A stretch of DNA of 64,000 nucleotides from Endomychus coccineus (Eukaryota > Arthropoda > Insecta > Coleoptera > Endomychidae), in assembly GCA_958510875.1 (NCBI GenBank), contig OY294070.1, positions 120,198,703-120,262,702 on the forward strand, read 5' to 3'. The notes beneath the pieces were generated by a model. It was not told the DNA's origin. It did no database searches and worked only from the letters and a program-made list of their open reading frames with translations. The position numbers and the translations under genes are program-made. This document shows, one piece after another, positions 21,295 to 32,335 of this stretch; the stretch's first letter is position 1, and the number at the start of each line of letters is the position of its first letter.

Positions 21295-22616
21295 AAAGTA
21301 TTATTAGGGATTTTTTAAGAGAAAAACAGATGACGGATTCTTATTCAGGATAACGTTGAACTCACCTGTACCGATTTTCAGTGTTCCAAAATACAGGGTG
21401 TCCAAGAAAAGAACATTCAGTTTTATCGACATTAATTCAAATTATTAAACAATTTCCTAGTTAAATTAACAAATGAGAAATTTGTGAAAAAGTAGAATTT
21501 TTGTAAACTTCTACGAATTAACCAAATTCTCTTATACACTTGTCAATTCGTCGCCGATTATTCCTTATCACATTCCTTAACTGCTGTCGAGTTATACTGA
21601 GACAAGCTTTTCTGATGCTATCACAAAGTTCTTCTCGGTTTTGAGGCATTGTAGCATACACTTTATTTTTTGTCCCCTAAAGAAAAAAATCAAGTGGCGT
21701 AATATCTGTGGATCTCGGCGGCCAACGAATAAAAGGACTGCTGCGTCCGATTCAACGATTAGGAAAATTATCATTTAACCACTGTCTCACATCAATAGCG
21801 TTATGGATAGGTGCTTCATCAAGTTTTACGTATAAATTGTAGCGGTAAACAATAGGAAGGCCATCAAGTACATCGGTAAACTCATTTTGTAGAAATCTAA
21901 GAAACCTAGCAGCATTAAAATATTCATAAAAAGTTATGGCCCAATAATGTTTTCGTTTAAAAAGCCACAGAATACATTTACCTCTACATTCTGATATTTT
22001 ATGATGATACAATCCCGTTGGTCGTAAATGTAGCTTCAACCGTGGTTTTTGGAGAAATTTCAAAATTCAGATGCTTTAGCATCTCCAGCTTCAAGAAGAA
22101 AATTTTGGTTCGAAAGGATTCTTACCGATTTTCTTCAAACATTTCGAGATTTGGCTTTTAGAAATATTAAAATTTCTACTAGATTACTGGATTATCATCA
22201 AAATAATTGGTTTCCTTAATTATTATCGACTGACAGCTTTCAACTAAGACAAGATTTTGTGTTTTGACAGCATACTTAGCCTTTTCACCGAATTGGAAGC
22301 AAACGATATAATGCAAGGAAAAGGAAAAGTGGAAATTGTTCGAGTGGTCAACGTTTTATTTGTTTTCATAATGCTTCAAATCATCATAAGTGTAATAAAA
22401 AGTTTCTTGAATATTTCATTGATAATTCCTATTCAAGATTAGAGATACTAGTAGGAATTTACAATATAAATTTCTGGAATTCAAATTATACTTACATTTT
22501 AATTTCTTGAACACCCGTATTTTAGAACACTGAAAATCGGTACAGGTAAGTTCAACGTTATCACAAATGAGACTCCGTTCCCTGTTTTTCTCTAAGAAAA
22601 TCCCTAATAATACTTT
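21295..22616. mobile_element. Mariner-like transposon with about 110-bp inverted arms
   Basis: About 21295-21415 is inverted at about 22500-22616. The blocks tattattagggatttt, agagaaaaacag, ataacgttgaa, cctgtaccgattttcagtgtt and tacagggtgtccaagaaa are all shared. The arms flank a minus-strand transposase relic. The ACAGGGTGTCCAAGAAA part may be the true TIR. In that case the outer 100 bp is either an extended terminal repeat or a pre-existing palindrome at the insertion site. Confidence 0.7.
21520..22075 (-). pseudogene. Mariner-like transposase, C-terminal catalytic part with stops
   Basis: Minus strand. NAARFLRFLQNEFTDVLDGL, then VKLDEAPIHN, which corresponds to the second catalytic aspartate (usual LQQDGAPPH). 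RQWLNDNFPNR is followed by a TGA where the family has tryptophan. Then SSPFIRWPPRSTDITPLDFF holds the third aspartate, followed by a TAG at the next tryptophan. The frame continues through MPQNREELCDSIRKACLSI. Both stops are tryptophan-codon changes and the frame is otherwise shared. Upstream sequence is shortened by internal deletions and the first aspartate is not visible. Confidence 0.75.
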
Positions 22617-23639
22617 AATTTAAACCAATAAAAGTGGTCGTAGGTAGCCATGATTACAGCACGAAAATTAAAGCTATATTCTAGTTTAATGCACATTTCG
22701 AATACCAACCTTACAAAAAGCTTTTATCCAAATCCGCAAATAATACAAAAGTTACAAGGGTGGTAAGTCCTTAACGTGGACACACTGTATATCACTTACA
22801 TGAAGCAACAACGAAAGTATTAATACAGTATGCAAGTACAATTTATTGTACTTCTTCAAGTGTCTGGGTGTCTTTAGCATCGAACAACACTAATGCACAC
22901 ATTAAATTACTGAGACTCGGGCTAAGTTAAACACATTCAATGTCACAATAACGAAATCTCAAAAATTTTTTCCTAAGCAAGTGAACAATGTACGAGCCGT
23001 CAGTATATCCGGAAAAAACAATACGATATCAAAATCGTTAAGCCGTATAAGGAATGAAATCGTTCAAGAATGTAAGTTGGGTGATAGCCAGTTAGTGAAG
23101 GCAATCATGTTGATAGATAACCAGATCCGGGGTATCTTCGGGCGGTTCGGGCATTCCGGGGAGTGTATAGATCCCCAAATCAACTTACTTTACCCTAACT
23201 GCATCTCTCCCATTTCGATTACATCTTTGCCGTTCGATTCGCCAATTCGTGTTAATACTTTCCAGCAAATTCATGTGTAAAATGTCAAATATAAAATTGA
23301 TGTGGGTTCCTCGGATGTCATTTATTTAATAATTTTCCCTCAAATAGCAGGTCACGGCGTGCCACGTCACTCACTAGAAATTCGGAATGGAACGAAACCT
23401 GACGCTTGGCAATATTATATTCAGAGAACTGAAACGGTCTGGATTCTTAGAAATTCCTTGATTAGAAAGGAATACGATTCGTATTCATCATTCCGTGAAA
23501 TGACATACGAAAGCTTGATTCAATCAAAAACTACTATGTATTATACATGCAATTGAAAATACTTAGTAGGCCTTTTCAATCCGATATTAAATCGTATACC
23601 TTTTAGTGTATGGGCTGCGCATTCCATATTGTTTCGTAT
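22617..23639. other. Unassigned region with a MITE end
   Basis: The string gtccttaacgtggacacactgtata (about 22768-22792) looks like one end of a Tc1/mariner MITE, without a visible mate. Open frames of 99 and 84 codons (22981-23280 and 23302-23556, plus) have no motif I recognise. Confidence 0.35.
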
Positions 23640-24430
23640 AGCGAGCAGTGTGCCAACGTCTGAGGTAATTGGCTTGTGTCAGCCAAAAACGTATAGGCTA
23701 TTGGAGCATCTCTTGTGGCGCCGCCACGCGGCAACAGCGTCGTTAGCTACAGTCAATCTCGCTCAGCCGTTCTGTCAAATGAGAGCGAGTGTATATTTTG
23801 ATTGTTTTTAATTTAACATTCGGTAGTTCTAATCGATCTGTCATCATTAACCTGCGCGAAAACAATTCAATTTTGAATTTCGATTTTTGTATGTACATTA
23901 TTTATCGTTTTATAACAAAATTGATATATGTCAAAAACAAGAATAAGGAAGTTAAACGGTAGTTCATTATTACCTCGATTTTAGGGTAGTACAAATTTTT
24001 CATTTCTCGAATACTTGTTGCACCAGGTGTCTCACGAACAACAGTTCCACTTATCCTAATTCCATATTCGTTGCGCTCCTCAATTACATTACTGACATGA
24101 AAACTTCTCATGCGCTTAGACCCTTTTTTGATGGACTTTTTACGAAAAGAATCAAACTTCACGGCTTGAAAGTGATTCTTTATTGTAACGTGCATCATTT
24201 CTAAAACTTTGCAACACGTTTGCACTTTTAGATTTTAAATAACCAAAGAAACAAAAAGCTGCAATTCTGCTGTCAAACATAGTACTTACCGCCCACGTTA
24301 CTGTAACTGTTGCGCGCCAGCGCCGTGAGAGCGCGCGCGCGTCGCGAAATCGAGATGCTTCAATAGCGTATAGCACTCTGAAGTCACCCGACACTTCTCA
24401 CGAACGTATAGTCCAGTTGATAAGCTGGGG
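23640..24430. mobile_element. GC-rich inverted-repeat element, unassigned DNA transposon
   Basis: About 23641-23750 is a diverged inverted copy of about 24300-24420. The best block is gtataggctattggagcatctc (23691-23712), matched inversely at 24352-24372 with two differences. Both arms then run into CG-rich sequence, including a GCGCGCGCG run at about 24330-24346. The interior has two minus frames (23902-24225 and 24152-24394) with no transposase motif I recognise. The superfamily is undecided. Confidence 0.5.
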
Positions 24431-25847
24431 AACTTTCTAAAGAAAAAGCAAGAGGTCGTACCAAAAAAATTGTTTTTGCATAATATTCTGTGGCCAATTT
24501 GAATCTTTCGAAAGGGTTGAGCTAAGTGAACACGGCCTCTCATTCACCCCTAAACCCTAAATTAACCCTATTTTCTCCCTCTTTTCTGAGATAACTTTGA
24601 ATTTATACAAAAAATTGTTTGTTTGGGTCGCTGAACATGAAACCAAGGTCATTTTCTCGGAAAACTCATTCAATAGGCTGAAAATCAGGAATTATGACAT
24701 AATATAAATGTTTGTTATTTTGACCTATCAATTCCTTGTTAACAGTAAATTGGAAACAATTTGTTAATTATCTGATAATTGTTTATAAATGAAAACAAAT
24801 ATTCTTAGGCCAAAACAAAAAATTTTTACATTTACGGCTTTTTGGGAAAATATTTACTTTTCGATTCATAGCCGTTTGAAAATTTCAATGGGTGGGGAAA
24901 ACTTCGCAAAACAGAGTTTCCGATAAAGGCGCCAACGAAATTGTCCCCAAGCTATTTTAAATACTCATCTGGACATGCTACTGAAGAAACAGTTATTTTT
25001 ATTCTATCAGCAACCACTCTCCATCATGTAGTTTTTCAACATGCTGCAATTTCGAAGTCACAAATCCAAAATACAAAACAGGTTATACACACTTCACTGC
25101 TTCACAAACGAGGCATAACCTTGCGAAGAGAATAAGACAGACATTACCACAAAATTTTTCGCAATCAGTAATGTACTACCAATCACTCAACCTTTAATAA
25201 AAGCAGTGGCGGTAGCGACATTTTTATCGTGATGACAACCACCATGATGAAACTGACCAAAGCAATCACCTCAGATGTCGGCATACACGGAACTGACTTA
25301 CTTTCCATAATAAACATGGATAACATCGCATTGAATTTTAGCAAACATAGTAGGGCTTCCTAATTCAGAATATAATATGCAACTGACATTTCCCATAAAA
25401 AACGTAGAGAATATCTTGAATTTGATGTAACTCGCATACTTTACAGAGAAACAAGCAGACTCTTACACGAGAGTGTATGCGTACTGCTCCCTATCTGGCT
25501 TTTCTTACGTGGAAAAACATCAGAAACTTCTCAAATATTCAGTTTCACTTTTATTTATCATTCGCGAATTCACCGAAAAATCTGACGAGGCGACGTTTCC
25601 GCCTTCATCTACTTCGTCATAAAGAATTGAACTAGCATAAAGCTCTAGAGCTTTAGCATTTGCTGCGTGAGAAACATTACAAAACTTATGATAAAATGTG
25701 AATAAAACAGAAATGTATACATTGATAACCATGTTTTAATACACCCTGTCAAATAAGCACCGTAGATTTCCAATTTTTAAACTCCCATCGTCTACATTCA
25801 AAAACCATTAAGAGAAACAAGAAACATCACACCCCCCGCAAAAATTT
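24431..25847. other. Unassigned region
   Basis: The stretch 24600-24870 has gggtcgctgaacatgaaa and aacaatttgttaat strings that faintly resemble the units of the 15-kb palindrome; homology is uncertain. Nothing coding is recognised. Confidence 0.35.
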
Positions 25848-26100
25848 ATCGGAATTCCGAGATTAAAGTCGGAATTCCGAGATTAAAGTGCGTATCCCGA
25901 GATTAAAGTCCGTATTCCGAGATTAAAATCGGAATTTGGAGATTAAAATCGGAATTCTGAGATTGAAGTCGGACTTCCGAGATTAAAGTCGGAATTCCGA
26001 GATGGAAGTAGAAATTCCGAGAATAACGTCGAAATTCCCAGATTAAAGTCGGAATTTGGAGATTAAAGTCGGAATTTCTAGATTGAAGTCGGAATTTAGA
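25848..26100 (+). repeat. 20-bp minisatellite, about 12 units
   Basis: The consensus unit is gtcggaattccgagattaaa. About twelve consecutive units keep the exact 20-bp period but differ at one to five positions. The array is therefore old but has not been disrupted by indels. Confidence 0.9.
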
Positions 26101-27746
26101 AGAAATTATATATATGGCCTTTCAGCGCTTTCATAGAATATTTCGTACTTATTAAAGTAAATCAAATCAGAAAACAAAATGGGCCTGTTCGAATACTATT
26201 TGGAAATAATGGGAATTACCTTCAGCTAGAGATAAATCTGAATTCATTAAATTGGTTAATCGTTTATACATTTCCATACCTTCTGAATTACCTAGATATT
26301 TGTCCGTACTGTGTTTTAAAAGTGCCAAACTTTCTTGAGAAATGATATATCCAAAATATGTGCCGCTTATGCTGATTCTGCAACATTTTCACCATAAAGA
26401 AGAATTTGCACCTTGTATATCCAATTGATCCGTCACAAACTAATAAATCAGATCAGGATGACAGATTGACGGTTATTTAACTGGAGCCAATGTAAACTTT
26501 GTATAATATGTGTGTGAGGTATTTAGTATCGGATGAGTGGGACTACATGGTCAGTGGCATAAATACAATGGACACGGAACGGTTAGTGCTTAATCTAACG
26601 TATAGTGGGCTTAGGATTTGCCCACAATACCGCACGAATGTTATTGATATCGAGAGCCTGATCGGTCTATAGTCCAATAATTTAGCAACAGTTTTAACAT
26701 AATTATAAATTGACACATATTCCACTACAAACGGACAAATACACCCTTTGACCATGACATGCATTAGCCGGAACACGATGACAAAGTTAGTTTGCTAAAA
26801 GCCTACCCGTGGGATAGGGTTTAATACTTCAGGTGAAATTACATTATAATGAAGCGGATCGTATGCCGCTTACTATCGAAGCTCCAACACGGATACTCGT
26901 ATTACAAGAAGCTGCTTAAGCTAGTTTCGAACAAGGAAACCTTTTGTTCACCGTTAGAAAGCCATTGACGAAGTTCTTGAGTATGAGGAATCATTTATGC
27001 CAAATTGCCTTCACCTAAGACAGAAATGAACTATAACATTCGGAAAACAAGATTCTGTATCCTCAGTCATTTAGAAAGATAGATACATTCACATGTTTCA
27101 TGTTTGAACTGTTGGATAGTTCCGAAAGAAATCTGAATTTTCGTCAACAAAAATTTGTAGACACACATTTCATTTTGAGAATAGTACAGCTTATCTATGA
27201 AATGAATATATCCAACTCTCCAGATATTGTACCCATTTTGAGCGAAAATCTTCTTGAACTGGAAATACTATGTTTCGTCGTTGGCTTTTTCAATCTACAG
27301 AGATTTTATTGATTGTTCTTATTAATAAACCTACATCATCCTCGTCTGTCCTTCAACTTGTGGCCGAAATCATGTCGTTTTTTCCCAAAAATAGTAGGCT
27401 TTGATATTATATCCTTCAACGAAAATAGAGATGTACTTTTAACATTAGACATTTCGGCTAAAACATCACATGAATTAAAAACTCTTTTTAGCAAAGATTT
27501 ATAGATTTCCAATTTTTTTTATCATCGAGGGATAAATATTTTCTGCTGAAAATTACCCTACAAGATGCCCCCCCCCCCTGGTACAATTGAAAATCACTTG
27601 CCGGAAAACCAATAAGAACTAAAATTAAAAATTTCAATTTCATATTCATATTATTTGGTATGTAATACCTGCAAAGTACCTAATTGGAATGGTATGATTA
27701 GGGATGCAGTTAAATACAATTTGTATAAACTGTAACGTAGGTAGGG
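26101..27746. other. Unassigned AT-rich region
   Basis: Short frames (26543-26776 minus, 27100-27312 and 27313-27504 plus) have no recognisable domain. A run of ten C lies at about 27565. Confidence 0.35.
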
Positions 27747-27813
27747 TTAGGTTAGGTTATGTTAGGTTAAGTTAAGTTAGGTTTGGTTACGTTAGGTTGG
27801 GTTAGATTAGATT
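27747..27813 (+). repeat. Degenerate interstitial telomeric repeat (TTAGG)n
   Basis: Thirteen consecutive five-base units stay in register: TTAGG, TTAGG, TTATG, TTAGG, TTAAG, TTAAG, TTAGG, TTTGG, TTACG, TTAGG, TTGGG, TTAGA, TTAGA. TTAGG is the ancestral insect telomere repeat. A short related run lies at about 28727-28745. Confidence 0.8.
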
Positions 27814-28072
27814 CCTGGAAAGCAGGAGCCTCTTCTTTTGTGCTGAGCCTGAAAACCGCAACCAGGCTCGTCTCCAGGTGGCGGATAGGGAAATGCTCAT
27901 GGCCCTGTTGCCAGCAGGGTCAAGGGTAGGAGTAGACATGCTCCCGCGGACCAACAGGCACCCAGACCCTGAATAGACTATGGGACTCCCAGTCACATGT
28001 TCCTGAGAAGAAGGTGACGGATAGATTTCGGCTGATACGGATGAACCATATGTTTCAGAAGAGTAACTTATC
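27814..28072. other. GC-richer sequence adjoining the telomeric repeat
   Basis: It is distinctly richer in G and C than its surroundings, with an open minus frame at 27802-27996 (64 codons). No retrotransposon motif is recognised, so a telomere-specific element cannot be claimed. Confidence 0.35.
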
Positions 28073-28609
28073 CTATAATAGATAACTTACTGAAACATAT
28101 AGGGAATAACCAAAAAGTGATATAGTACTAAAACACAGGCACCTTAATATTGGGAACAAACAGTATTTTGGTTCAAACAGTAACACCACAGGAACATCCA
28201 TAGCGAGATAAAGTACCGAAAACCCAGAAACCATAACATCTTGATAAAAACACAAACACCATAGAAAGTTATCCATAGAGAGATAAATAAGTAAGACATA
28301 ACATTCCGTAAAATTGGGCATCAACCATATTACGGTATAAACAGACGAACGTGAACTGCAATGCGTACATAGACGTAACAGCAACGTGAATATCAACATA
28401 AACACCAAAGGAAACTCACATCGATATAACATCGAGAAACGTAAGAGAAAGACGCAGTCCATATCCTGAAGTAATGAGATAAGCGGTTCCGGGGAATGGA
28501 TGAAGATCGGAGAGGTTTTAGCAGGTATGCTGTCACTTAGAGCGAGTCCTGCACTACCTGAAGTGATAGATAAAGCTGACGGTGTGCATAAAGCATTTCG
28601 TCTCCACAA
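28073..28609 (-). repeat. Degenerate tandem repeat containing a 178-codon open frame
   Basis: On the plus strand the block acaccacaggaacatccata (about 28182) recurs as acaccatagaaagttatcca (about 28257) and acaccaaaggaaactcaca (about 28403). This suggests a period of about 73-75 bp with one degenerate unit between. The minus strand stays open for 178 codons and reads as a hydrophobic, cysteine-rich sequence with tyrosine-leucine runs. Repeat structure explains the open frame, and no family is recognised, so I do not call a gene. Confidence 0.45.
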
Positions 28610-28629
28610 AAAAAAAATGTTAAATTAGG

Positions 28630-28795
28630 TTGAAAACAAAGGAGTACAATAAACAATCATCATTGGTTATTATGAGAGTGTTAAGATTCGCGCAATTACA
28701 ATATTTGTATTCTATATCAATAAAGTTAGGTTAGGATAGGTTAGAAACAAAGGGGGTACAATAAACAATAATTATTATTAGCTATTGTGCAAATA
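28630..28795 (+). repeat. Short direct repeat pair
   Basis: The string aaacaaaggagtacaataaacaat (about 28633) is repeated as aaacaaagggggtacaataaacaat (about 28746). It is followed in both cases by an AT-rich att-attattggttatt-like stretch. Confidence 0.6.
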
Positions 28796-30003
28796 CTTGC
28801 GTACATAAGGGTGTTTGGTGTAGGCAGCAGGTACTACATGCTAATTATCTGACCTGACAACCAGGTATATACCTGGGGCTCAGGTTATGTAGACCTTGAA
28901 AATACCCAAGGCTGGATTAATCTATATAGAAAGGCAATTGATAGATTGAGGGTACAATTTACGTCTTCGGCTCTACCGGTAAAGGTAGTAAATTCGGTGC
29001 CTTTCATGACCAGACGGGTTTTATCACATTCAAAAGGTCAACGATATAATGTGAACAATACTTCACATAAAGTACTTACTATATGTGAGTACTACGATAA
29101 TATACTTCTACTATAACCATATACTTAGAGTAATGAATAAACATAGGGGATCTTAAGCTATATAAATATAGTCAAAATAAGATAAAACCAACAAATGGAG
29201 ATTAAGGTAGAATATGGGGAATTACCAGAATGGAATTAAATACTTAGAATTGGGAACATTTTAATGAAGGTTTATGACAAATTGATATAAGTAAGCGGAT
29301 CACGATGAAATATTATGTTATCAAGGGATCGAAAAGCAAGCTGTTATACAAATCTAATTGAGCATTGAGAATATTATTTTCGTTATTTTTGATACCTTTA
29401 AATGTTTCTTTCGATTCCAGGATATATGTATAATTGTGAACGATTACTCTGGAAATGCAAAAGATGTTATCGATGTGAAGTATTCTGATATTTCATGTGA
29501 TAGCAGTGGTTAGTATACAACATAGAGTTGTGAAATAATGTACGCCATTGAGATAAAATTTTATTGTAACATAGAGTCTTCCATTAGCCGTTTCTGAATC
29601 ATTTCCAATATATTTTCAGTTCCTATAATCATTTACATTCGACCCGCAAGAGTGTTCGAAAGCTATTTTGCTAACAAAAATTAGGGAAATCACGTTATCT
29701 ATTGATCACAGCTTATTTTTCTATGGAGGCCCAAGCGGAAGGCATGAAGATCAACCTGTTAACTAGAAGTATGTATAGCAATGATTAATGGACTCAGTTA
29801 CGTTTATTTGTCATCTTCCTGAGCATGTCCTGAATAATAGAGAGAGGAAAATTTTCTTCTGGATCTGATTCACTGTCGCACTGTAAAATATAAATAGCCG
29901 GCCTATTTACATTTTCTGCTCCATCTTTTGACTGTTACGTCAAAGTCTCGAGGAATGTCCTCAGCATCTCAACAGCTGTTGAAAGAATGTACCGTTCAGT
30001 CTA
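28796..30003. other. Unassigned AT-rich region
   Basis: The part at 29340-29470 weakly resembles the flank of the Penelope remnant at 10740-10880 (tctaattga, ttattttcgttatttttgatacctttaa). No coding motif is seen. Confidence 0.35.
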
Positions 30004-30142
30004 ATATATGTATGTATGTATGTATATGTATATACGTATGTAAGTATGAATGTATTTATGTATGTCAAGATGTATGTATGTAAATATGTATGTACGTATA
30101 TATGTATGTATGTATATTTATATGTATGTATGTATGTATGTT
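30004..30142 (+). repeat. TATG-type microsatellite
   Basis: Imperfect (GTAT)n with interruptions over about 140 bp. The minus-strand frame across it (threonine, tyrosine, isoleucine and histidine repeats) is an artefact. Confidence 0.9.
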
Positions 30143-31431
30143 TAAAGTGCTTCGGAGTCATTATTTGCATAAATTATCAAATATTATAATTCACATGAGA
30201 CTCATAGCATAGCATAGCATACAGAGAGATAATTGGATCATCGACTCAGCATCATTAACAACCAAAATCAGATATACCTAACCACGAATGTGAACAAGTT
30301 TTGGTTCGACTTCTTCGACATTTGGGTGAATCAAACTCAATACATCCACTTTATTTCACAAACAATTTCTCCTTGTCTTCTCATAATGCTGCTGAAGCAT
30401 TCTCTCTGGTATATCTGTAGATACAAATTGTATACTGAAGCTGAATACCACCCTCCAACTTCAATAATACGAGCTCAGAGTAAGTTTTAATAGGTCGAAA
30501 CAGAGTATTATCAAATGTGGATCAAGACTTGCGACATCATTAGAAGATTGTTGAAATATTCATCACATACATATAATCTTGTTCGAGCGATTAACGACAT
30601 AGGAACGTCAATAATCCACTTCACAAAGGCTTCAAACGGAACAGCGATGCTTGACAAGCTGACATAATATTAGGAGGATGGATACATTACGAAGAAGATA
30701 TTGTATTAATACATCTTAGGAGGATTAAGGAAGTTTGAGATGTATTGCTGAATGAATCTGTTCGGAATTTCTACTATACAGTTTGGAATGTGCACCAATT
30801 TGCTTGCAAGAAATAATAATTCAACTCTAGCTTTGAAGCAACGGAAGCGCAGATTGAATTCAGAAGTTCTCTCATCGGAGCCGACTATCATCTATGACTA
30901 TGATGAATTCCAGTTATCTTCTTTGTTGAGGATACGAGCCGCTACATTTGAGAGAAAATATTAAGTCAAATAGTGTAAGAGAGAATCATATGATCAATTT
31001 TGTAAGCACAATTCTTGGATTTCGAGCCCTTTTGTGGGTCAAATGTATGATTACGGTACCAGAAAATATATTGAAAATGATTTAGAAAGCGCTAATGAAA
31101 AACTCTGTTAGGTTGAAACTTCAATCAATTGGTTCACATGATGTATTTTATCTTCTGACGTCTCATAATGACATCGTTATGAACAGCATTTGCAGTGTCA
31201 AAGTGACACACTTTTTCGAACTGAGTACTCTGATGATTCCATTGGATAGAGTAATATACTGGAATAAAATGAAAACGCGCATAAAATTAAGCAAAATATC
31301 AAATTTTCCCTCGAAGAAAATAGCGAAAATTCAACTATTATAATTTGAAACACAATTTTACAATTATGTAACACGATATCGTTCATCGGTGTAGGAATGG
31401 TTGATAAAGCAACGATGATAATACGACTCAC
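30143..31431. other. Unassigned region
   Basis: Plus frames at 30233-30490 and 30752-30964, and overlapping minus frames, have no domain I recognise. Confidence 0.3.
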
Positions 31432-31494
31432 CCCGTGTAAGAATCCAACCAAGATGATTCCTATCGATTTAATTTTCCTAGTTTTCCCGCTCAT
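31432..31494 (-). other. Weak candidate for a first coding exon
   Basis: On the minus strand an ATG at 31494 opens MSGKTRKIKSIGIILVGFLH. Within 62 bases comes a strong splice-donor match, GGGTGAGT (GT at 31431-31430). The peptide has a basic start and a hydrophobic core, as in a signal anchor. No next exon or promoter is evident, so this could easily be chance. Confidence 0.2.
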
Positions 31495-31872
31495 TGAGTG
31501 TCGCGAGACCTCTCTCAATTTTTTCCGCAATAAAATAATTGATTTGCGCTATTAAAACATAGATGTCCGTGACCATCTCTTTCTAAGTTTAATTATCTAT
31601 AATTCCGAACGGAAACTGTTAATAAGATTATTCAGTCAATCAGACTTGATAACATATAATGTTACACTCATTATTAAGGACATTTTGCCCAAATAATAGT
31701 GAAAAATTAGCATCAGCACAACATATCTTCAATACAGGTACATTTCTCAAAGGAAGTTTATCACTTTTGAAACTCAGTACGGATAATTATCTACGTAATA
31801 GATGTATATGCATAAGCGAAAATTCAATTTATTAAATTCAGATCTATTTCTAGCTGAGGATACATGGATGCT
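31495..31872. other. Unassigned AT-rich region
   Basis: Nothing recognisable is seen. Confidence 0.35.
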
Positions 31873-32335
31873 TTAAAATGGGAATGGAAACGATTCGCAA
31901 GCATTGGTTGTTTTATTTAATGCAGCAGAGGCATCAGCCCATATAAGTGGTGAAAATTTCGGATTATCTGTCAAATAATTTCCGAGAAGGTAATCAGAAA
32001 ATTTTCCAAGTCTTTGATCTACAGGCTTAACTTCGTAGAGCTCAAAAAAATAAAAATTGTCAACGTCCAAAAATAAAAGACCAAAAATAAAAGACCAAAA
32101 CAATAATGGAGCCACTTTCCAATCTCAGAATTTTAGTCTTGGTATGCTTTTGATAAACCTAGATTTTAAATTTTTCTGTACCATGCTTGAGTTAAGTGGA
32201 ATCGACACCCAGTAATTTCAGCATTTGGATAAATTTCTAACACTGCATTTTGAATAGATATGTCAAAATCTACTACTATTTCTTCTGGTACAAATTTGAT
32301 ATTTATATAATCACAATACACTTTAATTTTTGATA
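31873..32335 (-). pseudogene. Mutator-like (MULE) transposase relic
   Basis: Minus strand. VPEEIVVDFDISIQNAVLEI then PNAEITGCRFHLTQAWYRKI matches the MULE transposase block with DFE, then GCxFHxxQxxxRKI. NLGLSKAYQ follows, then KFSDYLLGNYLTDNPKFSPL, IWADASAALNKTTNACESF. The TTNxxESFH block is characteristic of MULE transposases. In-frame stops follow RKI and YQD, and the frame breaks within the ESFH motif. Roughly the middle and C-terminal third of a transposase remains. No inverted ends were found around it. Confidence 0.75.

Noticed and set aside
22981..23556. Two neighbouring plus-strand open frames as a two-exon gene
   Set aside because: No domain, no convincing splice signals and no start context; length is within chance for this window.
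25848..26100. A CRISPR array
   Set aside because: The 20-bp units are contiguous with no unique spacers, and the genome is clearly eukaryotic.
27802..28020. Telomere-specific LINE (TRAS or SART type) next to the TTAGG tract
   Set aside because: No reverse transcriptase or endonuclease motif is readable in this stretch.
29961..30170. Open frame rich in threonine, tyrosine, isoleucine and histidine
   Set aside because: It is translation of the TATG microsatellite.
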